NCBI RefSeq assembly: GCF_900637545.1
Contig: NZ_LR134376.1
Location: forward strand, 2,871,001-2,935,000
DNA length: 64,000 nt
Origin: Aeromonas encheleia
GTDB taxonomy: Bacteria; Pseudomonadota; Gammaproteobacteria; Enterobacterales; Aeromonadaceae
Direction of reading: 5' to 3'
Under the pieces are notes generated by a model. The model saw only the letters and a program-made list of their open reading frames with translations. It was not told the DNA's origin and did not search any database. The position numbers were made by a program, and so were the translations under genes. This document shows, one piece after another, positions 8,053 through 17,077 of the stretch. Within the stretch, counting starts at the first letter, position 1. Each line of letters starts with the position of its first letter.

Positions 8053-9147
8053 TCAGTAATCAACCCTATCAACAAGCACCCGACCTCTCCACTCAGCTAA
8101 ATATATCGAGCCATAAATCTCATAAGATTCAAAATGTAATGCGATATCCTCTGACATAGTTTCCTTTATAGCTCGTGCAGTTTTCAATAGAACTTCAAGA
8201 TTTTCTTCATCAAGCTCTAGCTTATCCTTATAATAATTGTGAATGTTGTTAAACCGATCCATAGGGTCTGGGTGTTCTTTCACGCCTACTGACGGAACTA
8301 TCTGTTCTTTTGCATTATTAAAAACATCTAAGTATACGAAAAAAAATAAAGCTCGGTTCACCAAATCGGTTCGCGCTGAAGTAGTTAAAACTGGCCGAGA
8401 GAGTGCATCTAAGTCGGCATCCAATTCTTCTTGTTGTGCATATGAGAAAAATTTATGTGTCACAACACCAGAATCAATCGCCGATAAAAACGCACCATCA
8501 ATTAATTTTTTATCATCTAAGTGACCAAGTAAATGATGTGAATACTCATGTCCACAAATAAATTCTAACTGCCTATCGGTATGATACATTGCTAATTCAT
8601 GAACATCCCTAGGAACCTCCCCTCTTGGATCTATATCAAAATCAAGAGCCTCAGATTGTAGCATCGTACGTACAGCAATTTTAATGGCTGCAAGTTTAAC
8701 TTCTATTGGCACTTCCGTTTCATCAAAATCAAGAAAACCTAAGTTCATGAAGTACAAGAAATACCTCAATGATTCTGAAACAGTAATGACATTACCAAAT
8801 TCAGTTTTTATAATCCGACCATTAGGACGATCACAAAATACAAGCCCTGCTGTTAACGACTCAGCTATGGTCAGGTCATCATCAGGTAAATCCACTATAT
8901 AATTTTTAAACGGCTCATCGGAGAAATGCTTTTCAAAATCCCATTCGTCACCAGCCTTAAACATGTGACTTCTAACGACTCGAAATATCCTCATGTGATC
9001 AAGAACAGTATCAGCTCGTAGCTTTAGTAGATAATCATCCGCAGAGCTTATAGAACATATACGGTCAATTTGTTCCTTAGAGCAAATTGACATATAAGAA
9101 GCTCTTTTAATAAATTCCTCATTCATAACTTTATTTATCACCCTCAT
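8053..9147 (-). CDS. HExxH metallopeptidase-like protein of unknown function (AT-rich cargo gene)
   Basis: 364 residues; a second ATG at 9126 is a possible start. The motif FICGHEYSHHLLGH near residues 193-206 is a zincin HExxH signature, with an acidic helix (QQEELDADLDALSRPVL) about 50 residues later that could supply the third ligand. The rest is helical with no membrane segment or signal peptide. Base composition is clearly AT-rich compared with the phage genes around it, pointing to separate acquisition. It lies next to cos, the position of the tin/old accessory genes in P2, where anti-phage genes are common. Peptidase activity is suggested; the defence role is inference. Confidence 0.7.
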   Translation of the reverse strand: MRVINKVMNEEFIKRASYMSICSKEQIDRICSISSADDYLLKLRADTVLDHMRIFRVVRSHMFKAGDEWDFEKHFSDEPFKNYIVDLPDDDLTIAESLTAGLVFCDRPNGRIIKTEFGNVITVSESLRYFLYFMNLGFLDFDETEVPIEVKLAAIKIAVRTMLQSEALDFDIDPRGEVPRDVHELAMYHTDRQLEFICGHEYSHHLLGHLDDKKLIDGAFLSAIDSGVVTHKFFSYAQQEELDADLDALSRPVLTTSARTDLVNRALFFFVYLDVFNNAKEQIVPSVGVKEHPDPMDRFNNIHNYYKDKLELDEENLEVLLKTARAIKETMSEDIALHFESYEIYGSIYLAEWRGRVLVDRVDY

Positions 9148-9556
9148 TCATTGAATAAACCTATTTCATATATTTCGTCATTACAAAAAAATCATCATTC
9201 AGAAAACAGCAATCTCACATTCTGCGGCCTCTTTAATCAGATACACCCACTTTACCTTCAGACAATCAGGATACATACGAGCATGTTATCAAAATGCAGA
9301 TTACTCTCGTGAGTAAAACTGTTCTATTGTGCTGACTTTTATGTTTATGATGGATAGTTCAAATAACGCACACAAAATGATGGTTGTCTCTACTCCTATA
9401 CTAGGTGACGTACCTCTTCGAGCCTGAAAGGATCTGGCGGAAAGTGAAGGATCGCAAAAAGGATTCGTTATCCCCCGCGCGGCCAGCGCTGGCGCGGGGA
9501 GGCGTTGCCCTCCCCCCATCGTTCACCCGCATGGAAATCGACACATAAAGCGCGCA
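9148..9556. other. Non-coding stretch between the HExxH gene and cos
   Basis: 9148-9400 is AT-rich and should hold the promoter of the minus-strand HExxH gene; no clear -35/-10 pair was picked. From about 9405 it becomes GC-rich; a 47-codon open frame (9405-9548, GTG start, no ribosome-binding site) resembles the beginning of the gene at 22321 but is probably not translated. Confidence 0.4.
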
Positions 9557-9575
9557 GGCGAGGCGGGGTCCCGAT
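9557..9575 (+). other. cos: cos site (cohesive end) of the prophage
   Basis: GGCGAGGCGGGG (9557-9568) equals the first 12 bases of the P2 cohesive end as I recall it, and the position is right: beyond the 3' end of gene Q, at the junction between accessory genes and the capsid operon. The 19-base extent is by analogy with P2. Inverted repeats flank it on both sides (for example GCGCGGCCAGCGCTGGCGCG near 9477-9496). Confidence 0.75.
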
Positions 9576-9714
9576 TGCGCGCCAGCGGTGCTGGCAGGGG
9601 TCGGCAGGCGGCGCCTGCCGCTCTGGGACGATGCTCGAGGATCAGGGGATATGTCGGGCACAGTAAGCGGGGCGATGCAGTAGCGAAGTGCTCAGACCGT
9701 CAGATGAGAGACAA

Positions 9715-9743
9715 AACAAAGCCCCCTCAATGAGGGGGCTTTT
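9715..9743 (-). terminator. Terminator of the Q-P transcript
   Basis: GCCCCCTC/GAGGGGGC stem (9721-9739) with A-rich flank on one side and T-run on the other, so it works in both directions. It lies 56 bp after the stop of gene Q. Confidence 0.85.
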
Positions 9744-9798
9744 CTTAAGCCATAAGGCGCACACAAACTCCAGGCGCTCGGTGTAACTCTAGCCTCGC

Positions 9799-10842
9799 CT
9801 ATGCCGCTTGCCCTGTCAGATCTGACAGTCGGTAGGGATTGAACCTGATGATCTCCTCCCCCGCCCAGTCATTGAGCGCCAGCAGGCTGGCCTTGATGCT
9901 GTCTATCTCGTTGATGTCGAACACCTGGGCGGCCTTGGTCACATCGCCAAAGCCGCCGGTGCTGTTGGGCATGACTCCCATCAACTGGGGCGGTACCCGG
10001 TGGCTGGCGAGCTGGTCATCCCGGCTCACGTTCTTGATGCTGAGGAAGTCATCCTTGGCGGCCACCTCGGCCACCGGGATCAGCTTGACCCCGTCCTTGC
10101 TGCCGCCCGGGGTGTAGAGCAAGAGGTTGCGGAAGTTGCCGGGACCCTTGCTCTGGCGCAGGGCTTCTTTGAGCTTGGCGATGTCCCCCTCGTTCTGCAC
10201 CGCATCGGTGATGTGCATGATGAAGCCCGCGTGGCTGCCGTTCTCGTAGTAGCGGCGGCGGAACAGGGTGGCCGACTCGTTGAGCAGGGTGGAGTTGAGC
10301 CCGCCCACATAGTCGGGGATGCCATAGATCTCCTGGTTGATGTCGGCCTCCATCACATGGCCCACCCGGCCTGCGGACAGCGCCTGCTCCTGGCCGGGTT
10401 GGGCAATCCACCAATACTGGTTCAGATCCAGCGCGCGCCGGGTGTACTTGGCACGCAGGTGGTCATAGCGCAACACGCCGCCAAGCCGGTTCTGCACCCC
10501 CTGCAGGTAGCCGTTGCCGAAGATGAGGTAGTCCAGCACCAAGCCGGTGAAGGCGGCCAGATTCAGTTTCGGGTGCGGGATGAAGCAGGAGCGCAGGATG
10601 TTGCGCTTCACCTGGATGGCCGAGGCATGATGCACCCCGGCCCGATAGACCCGGGACAGCCCATTGAGGGAGAGCGGCGGCTCGTACCAGCGGCCGTTAT
10701 GCATGGCCTCCAGGTAGTCGAACACTTCCCGTTGCGATAAGACGGGCACCGGCTCGCCAAAGCTGAACGCCTCGATGGCCTCGCCGGGTTTCTGGGTCGC
10801 CGTCATCGGCGAGGTATGGCGCTGCGGGCGGCGCTTTCTCAT
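9799..10842 (-). CDS. Q: Phage portal protein (gpQ family)
   Basis: 347 residues, the usual length of P2 gpQ-type portal vertex proteins (PBSX/P2 portal family). Recognisable segments include MHNGRWYEPPLSLNGLSRVYRAG, the core GYLQGVQNRLGGVLRYDHLRAKYTRR and the RYYENGSHAGFIMHITD stretch. It forms the dodecameric DNA channel at one capsid vertex. Its ATG overlaps the stop of gene P by 4 bp. It is transcribed with P away from the divergent late promoter region. Confidence 0.95.
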   Translation of the reverse strand: MRKRRPQRHTSPMTATQKPGEAIEAFSFGEPVPVLSQREVFDYLEAMHNGRWYEPPLSLNGLSRVYRAGVHHASAIQVKRNILRSCFIPHPKLNLAAFTGLVLDYLIFGNGYLQGVQNRLGGVLRYDHLRAKYTRRALDLNQYWWIAQPGQEQALSAGRVGHVMEADINQEIYGIPDYVGGLNSTLLNESATLFRRRYYENGSHAGFIMHITDAVQNEGDIAKLKEALRQSKGPGNFRNLLLYTPGGSKDGVKLIPVAEVAAKDDFLSIKNVSRDDQLASHRVPPQLMGVMPNSTGGFGDVTKAAQVFDINEIDSIKASLLALNDWAGEEIIRFNPYRLSDLTGQAA

Positions 10843-12608
10843 GCGAAAATCTCCATCATGCTGGTATTGGCACCGGTGGCACCTGCCAGCGGCTCATGTA
10901 ACAGGGCCTGCATCGTGGCCCAGGCAATGTCGGCGTGGCTGGTCTCCTCTGACCGGCTGGCCTCGAAGGTGGGCATCTTGCCGCCCGCGGTCACGGCGCG
11001 GCGGATGCTCATAAAGGCGGCCGCCAGATCGGTCATCCCGCTGTCAAATTCCAGCCGCCCCTTGTTCATCACATCCTGGGCCTTCATCACCATCTGGATT
11101 TTCACGCTCGGGCTGTACTGGATGGCTGTCACTGCCGGGTAAAACTGCTTCACCAACTGGTAAACACCCTCCCCGATCCCGGTGGTGTCGATGCCGATGT
11201 ACCCCACGTTGTAGCGCTCGCACATGGCCTTGATGGCCCGCGCCTGAGCGTCGAAGTCCATCCCGCTCCAGCGGTGGCGCTCCAGCACCCGGAACTTGCC
11301 GCCCGGCACCGCAGGCGGGGCCAGCACGGCGCAGCCTGCGCTATCGCCCTGCCCACCCTTGGCCGGGTCATAGCCGATCCACACAGACCGGTTACCCAGC
11401 GGGCGCAGGGCAAAGGGCTTGTAGTCGTCCCACAACTCCCAACTGTCGACCATGCAGCGCTGCAGGGTGGCGAGCGGGAACACGCTGGATGTGTCATCCA
11501 TGAACTCGCACATCAGCAGGTTGCGGTATTCCTCCTCGGAGTACTCGCCGCGCAGCTGATCCAGGTCGAACAGGTCGCAGCCGCCGAGCACCGCATCCTC
11601 GACAGTGACGATCTGCCGCCATTGGCCATCGGCGCAAAGCTTGCCGCCAGACAGATTGGCGTGGCTCAGGTCTATCTCGACCCGGTCGGCCTTGGGCTTG
11701 CCCCGGTTGAAGTTGGCGCCGGACCAGAACGCATAGGCGGGATGGGTGAGGCTGGAGGGCGTGGAGATATAGGTCTGACGCCACTTCTTATGCATCGCCA
11801 TGCCAGACGCGACCTTGCGGAACTCCAGAAAGCCATGGATCCAGAAATATTCGTCCATGTAGGTATTGCCGTGGTAGCTCTGGGCGGTGCGGGCGTTGGT
11901 GCCGAGGAAATACATATGAGCCCCGTTCGGCAGCACCATGGGGTCGCCCTTGAGCTCAACCCCCTCATCCTTGGCAAACTGGATGATGTACTGCTTGAAC
12001 ACATGGGCCTGCGCCTTGCTGGCTGACATGAAAATCTGATTGCGCCCGGTGACCAGGGCGTCGATGAACGCCTCGAAGGCAAAGAAGTAGGTCGCCCCAA
12101 TCTGGCGCGATTTGAGCAGGTCGCGGATCCGGTGGTGCTTGCCCGCTTCGTACCAGGTGCGTTGATAGCCAAACATGGTCGACTCGAACCGCTCGATTAA
12201 CCGTTCCTGCTGATCGGGCTCGACCACATTGCGCTCGGGCGCCTTCTTCGGCCCCTTGTTGCGGTTCGCCACCTTGGGATTCAGGTCGGTTTCATTACCG
12301 CCGTTGCTGTACTTGTTGACCCGGGCGATCCGCTCCAACTGACGGCCAAGCAGGTCAATCTCCTTGAAGTCGCCGCCGCTCTTCACCTCCTTGGCGATCA
12401 GCTGGCACATCCGCGCCTCGATGGCGAAGTCGACCCGGTCAATGGGTTTGATGTCATCCCAGCCGTCGCGCTTCTTCCAGGTCGAGACTGTCCCCTCCGG
12501 CGTTTGCAGCAATTCAGCAATGGCGCGGAGCGGGTAGCCCTGGAAGAACAGGTGCATGGCCTGCCGTCTGGGTTCGATATGGGGGAAAAGTAACGGTGCT
12601 GTAGTCAT
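10839..12608 (-). CDS. P: Terminase large (ATPase) subunit (gpP family)
   Basis: 589 residues. An N-terminal helix-turn-helix (residues about 12-45, GYPLRAIAELLQTPEGTVSTWKKR) is typical of P2 gpP. The ATPase has a Walker A-like KSRQIGAT near 165 and Walker B YMDEYFW near 249; the nuclease domain opens with GYDPAKGGQGD near 410. It cuts and packages DNA at cos with gpM. No Shine-Dalgarno is visible before the ATG, and a -10-like TAGACT lies 7-12 bases upstream of it, so the message may be leaderless. Confidence 0.95.
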   Translation of the reverse strand: MTTAPLLFPHIEPRRQAMHLFFQGYPLRAIAELLQTPEGTVSTWKKRDGWDDIKPIDRVDFAIEARMCQLIAKEVKSGGDFKEIDLLGRQLERIARVNKYSNGGNETDLNPKVANRNKGPKKAPERNVVEPDQQERLIERFESTMFGYQRTWYEAGKHHRIRDLLKSRQIGATYFFAFEAFIDALVTGRNQIFMSASKAQAHVFKQYIIQFAKDEGVELKGDPMVLPNGAHMYFLGTNARTAQSYHGNTYMDEYFWIHGFLEFRKVASGMAMHKKWRQTYISTPSSLTHPAYAFWSGANFNRGKPKADRVEIDLSHANLSGGKLCADGQWRQIVTVEDAVLGGCDLFDLDQLRGEYSEEEYRNLLMCEFMDDTSSVFPLATLQRCMVDSWELWDDYKPFALRPLGNRSVWIGYDPAKGGQGDSAGCAVLAPPAVPGGKFRVLERHRWSGMDFDAQARAIKAMCERYNVGYIGIDTTGIGEGVYQLVKQFYPAVTAIQYSPSVKIQMVMKAQDVMNKGRLEFDSGMTDLAAAFMSIRRAVTAGGKMPTFEASRSEETSHADIAWATMQALLHEPLAGATGANTSMMEIFA

Positions 12609-12650
12609 GGCGCCAGTCTACCCAGCTCAGGCAACACCAAACGCCCAGCC

Positions 12651-12679
12651 GCCATTGTGTAACGCCATTACACAATGGC
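12651..12679. promoter_or_regulatory. Late-promoter palindrome 1 (serves P and O)
   Basis: Perfect inverted repeat with arms GCCATTGTGTAA and TTACACAATGGC around a 5-base centre. The same 29-bp element recurs before genes V and FI, the places where P2 has its Ogr-activated late promoters. Here it sits between the divergent Q-P and O-N-M-L operons, 57 bp from the P start and 93 bp from the O start. The activator that binds is not identified. Confidence 0.82.
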
Positions 12680-12757
12680 GCCTGATTGCACGATCCCGCC
12701 TGTCACCCAGACCATAACCGCGACATCACCACCCAATCACCAAAGGGATCCCAGCTC

Positions 12758-13579
12758 ATGGCTAAGTCCAAATTTTTCCGTGTTGCCGTCGAAGGGGGCA
12801 CGACCGATGGCCGCACCATCACCCGCGAATGGATTGAACAGATGGCCAAGCGCTACAACCAGTCCACCTATGGCGCCCGGGTCAATATGGAACACATCCG
12901 GGGCTATGACCCGACCGGTCAGTTCAAGATGTACGGCGACATTACCGCCGCCAAGACCGAAGAGGTCGACATGGAAGGTGAAAAGCGCCTGGCCCTGTTC
13001 GTACAGATCGACCCGACCCCTGAACTGGTCGAACTGAACAAGAAGCGTCAGAAGGTGTTCACCTCTGTCGAAATCCACCCGAACCTGAACGAGAAAGGCG
13101 CCTACCTGATGGGGCTGGCCGTCACCGACAGCCCGGCCAGTCTCGGTACCGAAATGCTCCAGTTCTGCAGCAAGGCATCGGCCAACCCGCTGGCCGAGCG
13201 CAAACAGTACAAGGAGTGCCTGTTCACCGAGGCGCTGGAAACCGTCATCGAGTTTGAAGACGAAGCCGACAAAGGCCCCAGCATTATGGAACGGGTCACC
13301 GCGATGTTTTCCACCCACAAGAAGCAATCCGGCGCTGACTTCAGCGACGTGCATCAGGCCGTCGAAGCCGTGGCCAAAGAAGTGACCACCATCGACGCAG
13401 ACCTGCAGAAGAAGTTAACCGCACAGGCCACCACCATCACCGAACTGACCAGCCAGCAGGAGTCCACCGCCAAAGCGCTGGCTGACCTCACCGCCCAGCT
13501 GGAAGGCCAGGAAGATTTCAGCCACAAGCGCCAGCCCGCCACCGGCGCCCAAGGCACCACCATCGAAACCGACTGCTAA
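12758..13579 (+). CDS. O: Capsid scaffolding protein and maturation protease (gpO family)
   Basis: 273 residues. The N-terminal protease part has Asp17, His46 (RVNMEHIRGY) and Ser103 (QKVFTSVEI), at positions close to the serine-protease triad described for P2 gpO. The C-terminal half is helical and rich in coiled-coil heptads (LQKKLTAQATTITELTSQQ), as expected of the scaffold. The start at ATG 12758 follows AAAGGGA; earlier in-frame ATG at 12686 would lie in the promoter region. Next gene is the major capsid protein. Confidence 0.92.
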   Translation: MAKSKFFRVAVEGGTTDGRTITREWIEQMAKRYNQSTYGARVNMEHIRGYDPTGQFKMYGDITAAKTEEVDMEGEKRLALFVQIDPTPELVELNKKRQKVFTSVEIHPNLNEKGAYLMGLAVTDSPASLGTEMLQFCSKASANPLAERKQYKECLFTEALETVIEFEDEADKGPSIMERVTAMFSTHKKQSGADFSDVHQAVEAVAKEVTTIDADLQKKLTAQATTITELTSQQESTAKALADLTAQLEGQEDFSHKRQPATGAQGTTIETDC

Positions 13580-13590
13580 GGACCCCATCC

Positions 13591-14643
13591 ATGCGTAACG
13601 AAACCCGCCAGAAGTTCAACGCGTTCACCGGCCAACTGGCCAAACTCAACGCCATCACCAGCGCCATGGTGCAGTTCAACGTGCAGCCGAGCGTCCAGCA
13701 GACCCTGGAAACCAAGATGCAGGAGTCGGTCGAATTCCTGCAAATGATCAACGTCATCCCGGTACCGGAGATGAAGGGGCAAAAGGTGGGTATCGGTATC
13801 GGCAGCACTATCGCTGGCCGCACCAATACCAGCGACAAAGACCGCGAGCCCAATGACCCGAGCGCCCTCTATCCGCATGACTACGAGTGTGCAAAAACCA
13901 ACTACGACACCAGTCTGGGTTACAACAAGCTGGATATCTGGGCCAAGTTCCCTGACTTCCAGACCCGCATTCGCGACGCCATCCTCAAGCGGCAAGGGCT
14001 CGACCGCATCATGATCGGCTGGCACGGCACCAGCGCGGCGCCCGACACCAACCGCACCACCCACCCAATGCTGCAGGACGTCAACATCGGCTGGCTGGAA
14101 CACATCCGCCTGGACGCGCCGGCCAAAGTGATGGATGAAGGGGCCGAAGGCTCGGGCAAGATTTACATCTATCAGCCGAAAAATGACGCAGACACCAAAG
14201 AAGGCGACTATCACAACCTCGACGCCCTGGTGTTCGATGCCGTCAACGAGTCTATCGCCCCCTGGTATCAGGATGACACCGATCTGGTGGTCATCTGCGG
14301 TCGCAAACTGCTGGCCGATAAATACTTCCCCATCATCAACAACGCCGACAACAACCAGGACAAGCTGGCCGGTCAGGTGCTGGTGAGCCAGAAGCAGATC
14401 GGCGGCCTCAAAGCCGTGCGCGTCCCCTTCTTCCCGGATGACGCCATGCTCATCACCACGCTGGAAAATCTGTCCATCTACTGGCAGGAAGGCGCCCGCC
14501 GCCGCCATATCGAGGAAGAGCCCAAGCGCGACCGCATCGTCAACTACGAAAGCTCCAACGATGCCTACGTGGTAGAGGATTACGACTGCGTCGCCCTGAT
14601 TGAAAACATCGTCATCGGGCCGAAACCGGCCGCTGGCGGTTAA
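13591..14643 (+). CDS. N: Major capsid protein (gpN family)
   Basis: 350 residues, matching the P2 capsid protein family (P2 gpN about 357). Begins MRNETRQKFNAFTGQLAKLN as in that family; the N-terminal about 30 residues would be removed by gpO. Other family stretches are ESVEFLQMINVIPVPEMKGQ and GWHGTSAAPDTNR. A ribosome-binding site (AAGGA) lies before the ATG. Confidence 0.95.
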   Translation: MRNETRQKFNAFTGQLAKLNAITSAMVQFNVQPSVQQTLETKMQESVEFLQMINVIPVPEMKGQKVGIGIGSTIAGRTNTSDKDREPNDPSALYPHDYECAKTNYDTSLGYNKLDIWAKFPDFQTRIRDAILKRQGLDRIMIGWHGTSAAPDTNRTTHPMLQDVNIGWLEHIRLDAPAKVMDEGAEGSGKIYIYQPKNDADTKEGDYHNLDALVFDAVNESIAPWYQDDTDLVVICGRKLLADKYFPIINNADNNQDKLAGQVLVSQKQIGGLKAVRVPFFPDDAMLITTLENLSIYWQEGARRRHIEEEPKRDRIVNYESSNDAYVVEDYDCVALIENIVIGPKPAAGG

Positions 14644-14652
14644 GGGGGCGAC

Positions 14653-15336
14653 ATGACATCACCTGCCCGTCGCAACCGCGAACGCAAACTGGCCGCCCTG
14701 CAAGGGGCGGCCAATCCTCAGTTCGACCAACAACGCGCCAACGCCTACGAGCTGCAGCTGATGCAGCTGGCCGAACACCGCCGCACTCTCAAGGGCATCC
14801 AAAGCATCGAACGCAAGATCGACGCCAAGCGCCCCATGCTGGCCGTCTACAAACCCTGGATTGATGGCCTGCTGGCCGCCGATCGGGGCGGACAAGATGA
14901 CGTCCTGGTGACCGTCATGCTCTGGCACCTCGATACCGGCGATCTCGAAGGGGCATTCCCCATGGCCGACTACGTGATCCGTCACGGCCTGAGTACCCCG
15001 GACCGCTACGAGCGCACCGCCGCCACCATGATTGCCGAAGAGGTGGCCGACACCTCCATCAAGCAGCAAGAGGCCGGCACCGGCCCCTCCCTGTCGTTGC
15101 TGGGCCAATACATGGCCCTGCTGCACGGCTGCGACATCTTCGACCAGGTGCGCGCCAAGCTGCACAAGGCCGTGGGCCGCGCCGCGCTGGCCGAAGGGCT
15201 CAAGCCGCAAGCCGCCGAGCACTACCGCCGCGCCATCGAACTGCACGACAAGGTCGGCATCAAGAAAGAGCTCGAAGTCCTCGAGCGTGAACTGAAAAAA
15301 GAACAGCAGCCCGACGCCAAAGGCGGCGGCAGCTAA
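14653..15336 (+). CDS. M: Terminase small (endonuclease) subunit (gpM family)
   Basis: 227 residues. N-terminus MTSPARRNRERKLAALQGAA and the central WLDGLL-like KPWIDGLLAADRGGQDDVLVTVMLW stretch are typical of the P2 terminase endonuclease subunit that recognises cos. The C-terminus carries a TPR-like ALAEGLKPQAAEHYRRAIEL and a charged tail. It lies 9 bp after gene N in the head operon. Confidence 0.92.
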   Translation: MTSPARRNRERKLAALQGAANPQFDQQRANAYELQLMQLAEHRRTLKGIQSIERKIDAKRPMLAVYKPWIDGLLAADRGGQDDVLVTVMLWHLDTGDLEGAFPMADYVIRHGLSTPDRYERTAATMIAEEVADTSIKQQEAGTGPSLSLLGQYMALLHGCDIFDQVRAKLHKAVGRAALAEGLKPQAAEHYRRAIELHDKVGIKKELEVLERELKKEQQPDAKGGGS

Positions 15337-15442
15337 CCGAGCGAACCCCGCACCCTGGGCGGCTCGGGCCTGACGAATGCCAGCGGCATACCAGACGGCC
15401 CGACCACCGCCCAACCAGCGGATAAACAAACACAGGAGCACC

Positions 15443-15913
15443 ATGAGCACCGGATTCATTGCCACAGCACCGACCGCGCCAGATGAAGGGGAGATAACCA
15501 GCAACCCATTCTGGCCGGCGATCTCGCTGGCTGACCTGCGCGACACCGTCCGGCTTGATGGCACCGTCACCACCGCCCGCCTCACCCATGCCGTGGTCGA
15601 CGCCATCACCAGCGTCAACCGCGATCTGGCCGAGTGGCGCATCGCCCGTCAGGCCGAAGGCCACACCACCCTGGCCGCAGTCCCGAGCGAGGTCATCAAC
15701 AACGAATCGGTGCACCTGTACAGCTACCGGCGCGCCATCTATGCCATGACCCGCGCCAACCTGCTGGAACGTTACACCGACTACAGCGCCACCGGTGACG
15801 GCGTCAAAGGGGCCGATGCCAAGATCGTGAGCTCTGATGACCTCTACCGGGATGCCCGCTTTGCCATTCGCGACATCCTCGGTACCACCCACAACACAGT
15901 GGAGCTGATCTGA
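15443..15913 (+). CDS. L: Head completion/stabilisation protein (gpL family)
   Basis: 156 residues from the ATG at 15443, preceded by AGGAG; the longer open frame from 15377 lacks a site. The stretch FWPAISLADLRDTVRLDGTV and YRRAIYAMTRANLLERYTDYSATGDG are typical of gpL. Its stop overlaps the ATG of gene X (TGATG). Confidence 0.92.
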   Translation: MSTGFIATAPTAPDEGEITSNPFWPAISLADLRDTVRLDGTVTTARLTHAVVDAITSVNRDLAEWRIARQAEGHTTLAAVPSEVINNESVHLYSYRRAIYAMTRANLLERYTDYSATGDGVKGADAKIVSSDDLYRDARFAIRDILGTTHNTVELI

Positions 15914-16116
15914 TGCAACTGCGCAGCCAACAGGGCGACACCCTCGATCTCATCCTGTTCCGGCACTACGGCTACACCGCAGGCATCACCGAGCAAGTGC
16001 TCAACCTCAACCCCGGTTTGGCCGCGCTCGGCCCCATCATCCCGACCGGAACCCTCATCACAATGCCAGCGGCCCCCACCCAGGCCGAGCAGCCGCTGAT
16101 CCAGCTATGGAACTGA
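15913..16116 (+). CDS. X: Tail protein X (LysM-like)
   Basis: 67 residues. Small LysM-like fold: DTLDLILFRHYGYTAGITEQVLNLNPGLA then PTGTLITMP. In P2 gpX is an essential tail component probably near the tail tip. Overlaps gene L by one base and the following small gene closely. Confidence 0.92.
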   Translation: MQLRSQQGDTLDLILFRHYGYTAGITEQVLNLNPGLAALGPIIPTGTLITMPAAPTQAEQPLIQLWN

Positions 16117-16118
16117 CC

Positions 16119-16349
16119 ATGAGCCGCCTCGACGACGAACTCGAACGACTGGCCGACATCAGCGAACAGCAACTCGCTGCCCGCATTCATGCCGCCCGCA
16201 TCAGTGGCACCGGCCCGCACTACTGCATCGACTGTGAAAACCCCATCCCGCAGGCGCGCCGTGAAGCGATCCGGGGCTGCGAACGCTGCGCCGAGTGCCA
16301 GACCATCAATGAATTCCAAACCGCTCGCCACTACGGCAGCAAACGATAA
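16119..16349 (+). CDS. DksA/TraR-family C4 zinc-finger protein
   Basis: 76 residues. The zinc finger CIDC-x17-CERC spans residues about 34-57, followed by AECQ; a helical N-terminus (LERLADISEQQLAARI) precedes it. This matches short phage TraR/DksA proteins, which bind RNA polymerase like ppGpp plus DksA. An ATG at 16107 overlapping gene X is an alternative start. It is the only zinc-finger regulator seen in the prophage part of the window; an Ogr-type late activator is not present next to gene D. Confidence 0.85.
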   Translation: MSRLDDELERLADISEQQLAARIHAARISGTGPHYCIDCENPIPQARREAIRGCERCAECQTINEFQTARHYGSKR

Positions 16350-16364
16350 AAACAGGAGAGCACG

Positions 16365-16733
16365 ATGCCAGAACCGATTTCATCCAGTGCAGCAACCAGC
16401 ACCCTCACCGGTCTGGCGCTGCTGTTCACCTTGCCGGGCGTTGATCCCGCCATGGTGCTGTCCTCATTAACCGGCGCAGTCCTGTTTATCTCCGCCACCG
16501 AAGAACACAGCCGATGGCGCAAAATAGCCCTGTTTGTCGTCTCGTTTATCGTCGGTTTGGTCATGGCTGACCTCGCTTGCCAACTGCTGGGAATGGCCTT
16601 ACCCGCTGGCGTCACTGTCAGTAAAGCAGTCGGCTCGCTGCTCTCATCCGCGCTGATGGTCCGCCTGCTGCAAACCGCCATGCGCACCGAATTCGGCACG
16701 CTCTTAAACATCTTGCTCAACAGGAGGGGGTAA
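16365..16733 (+). CDS. Putative holin or lysis membrane protein 1
   Basis: 122 residues with three to four hydrophobic segments (about 14-45, 55-78, 84-100) and a short basic tail (NRRG). Position directly upstream of a second membrane protein and the endolysin places it in the lysis cassette. Strong AGGAG site before the ATG. The family assignment is by position and topology. Confidence 0.72.
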   Translation: MPEPISSSAATSTLTGLALLFTLPGVDPAMVLSSLTGAVLFISATEEHSRWRKIALFVVSFIVGLVMADLACQLLGMALPAGVTVSKAVGSLLSSALMVRLLQTAMRTEFGTLLNILLNRRG

Positions 16734-16735
16734 CC

Positions 16736-17077
16736 ATGATCCCGACCAGTCCGACCGGCGTGTTTATCTACACCGCCCTTTACGCCCTGATCTGCGCCGC
16801 CATCTTCCTGCGCGTCATGCTGTTTGACCGCAAGGGGGGCGAATATCGCGCCTTGCCCGCCTGGCTGGCTTGGCTGCTCTGTGTGCTGTCAGGCTCCATC
16901 CCACTGCGCTTTCTATTCGGAGGTATTCCAGTACCGGATCCGGCGTCTTTCGGGCTCGCCGTCTTCCTGCTTTGCGCCGTGTTCAAAACCCATGGCTCGG
17001 TGTACCACTTGCTGCCTCGGCGCAAGCCATCAACCACCCCCCATGCCCGCGATATTTACCGGAGGTTCCAGCCATGA
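16736..17077 (+). CDS. Phage holin family protein 2
   Basis: 113 residues with three predicted membrane segments (about 9-26, 39-59, 68-85) and a basic C-terminus. Resembles the P2-like 3-TM holin family. An AGGAGGGGG site lies before the ATG; the stop overlaps the start of the endolysin (ATGA). With the gene upstream it likely controls timing of membrane opening. Confidence 0.75.
   Translation: MIPTSPTGVFIYTALYALICAAIFLRVMLFDRKGGEYRALPAWLAWLLCVLSGSIPLRFLFGGIPVPDPASFGLAVFLLCAVFKTHGSVYHLLPRRKPSTTPHARDIYRRFQP

Noticed and set aside
9301..9661. Short minus-strand frames around cos
   Set aside because: Cross the terminator/cos region, no ribosome-binding sites; this interval is non-coding.
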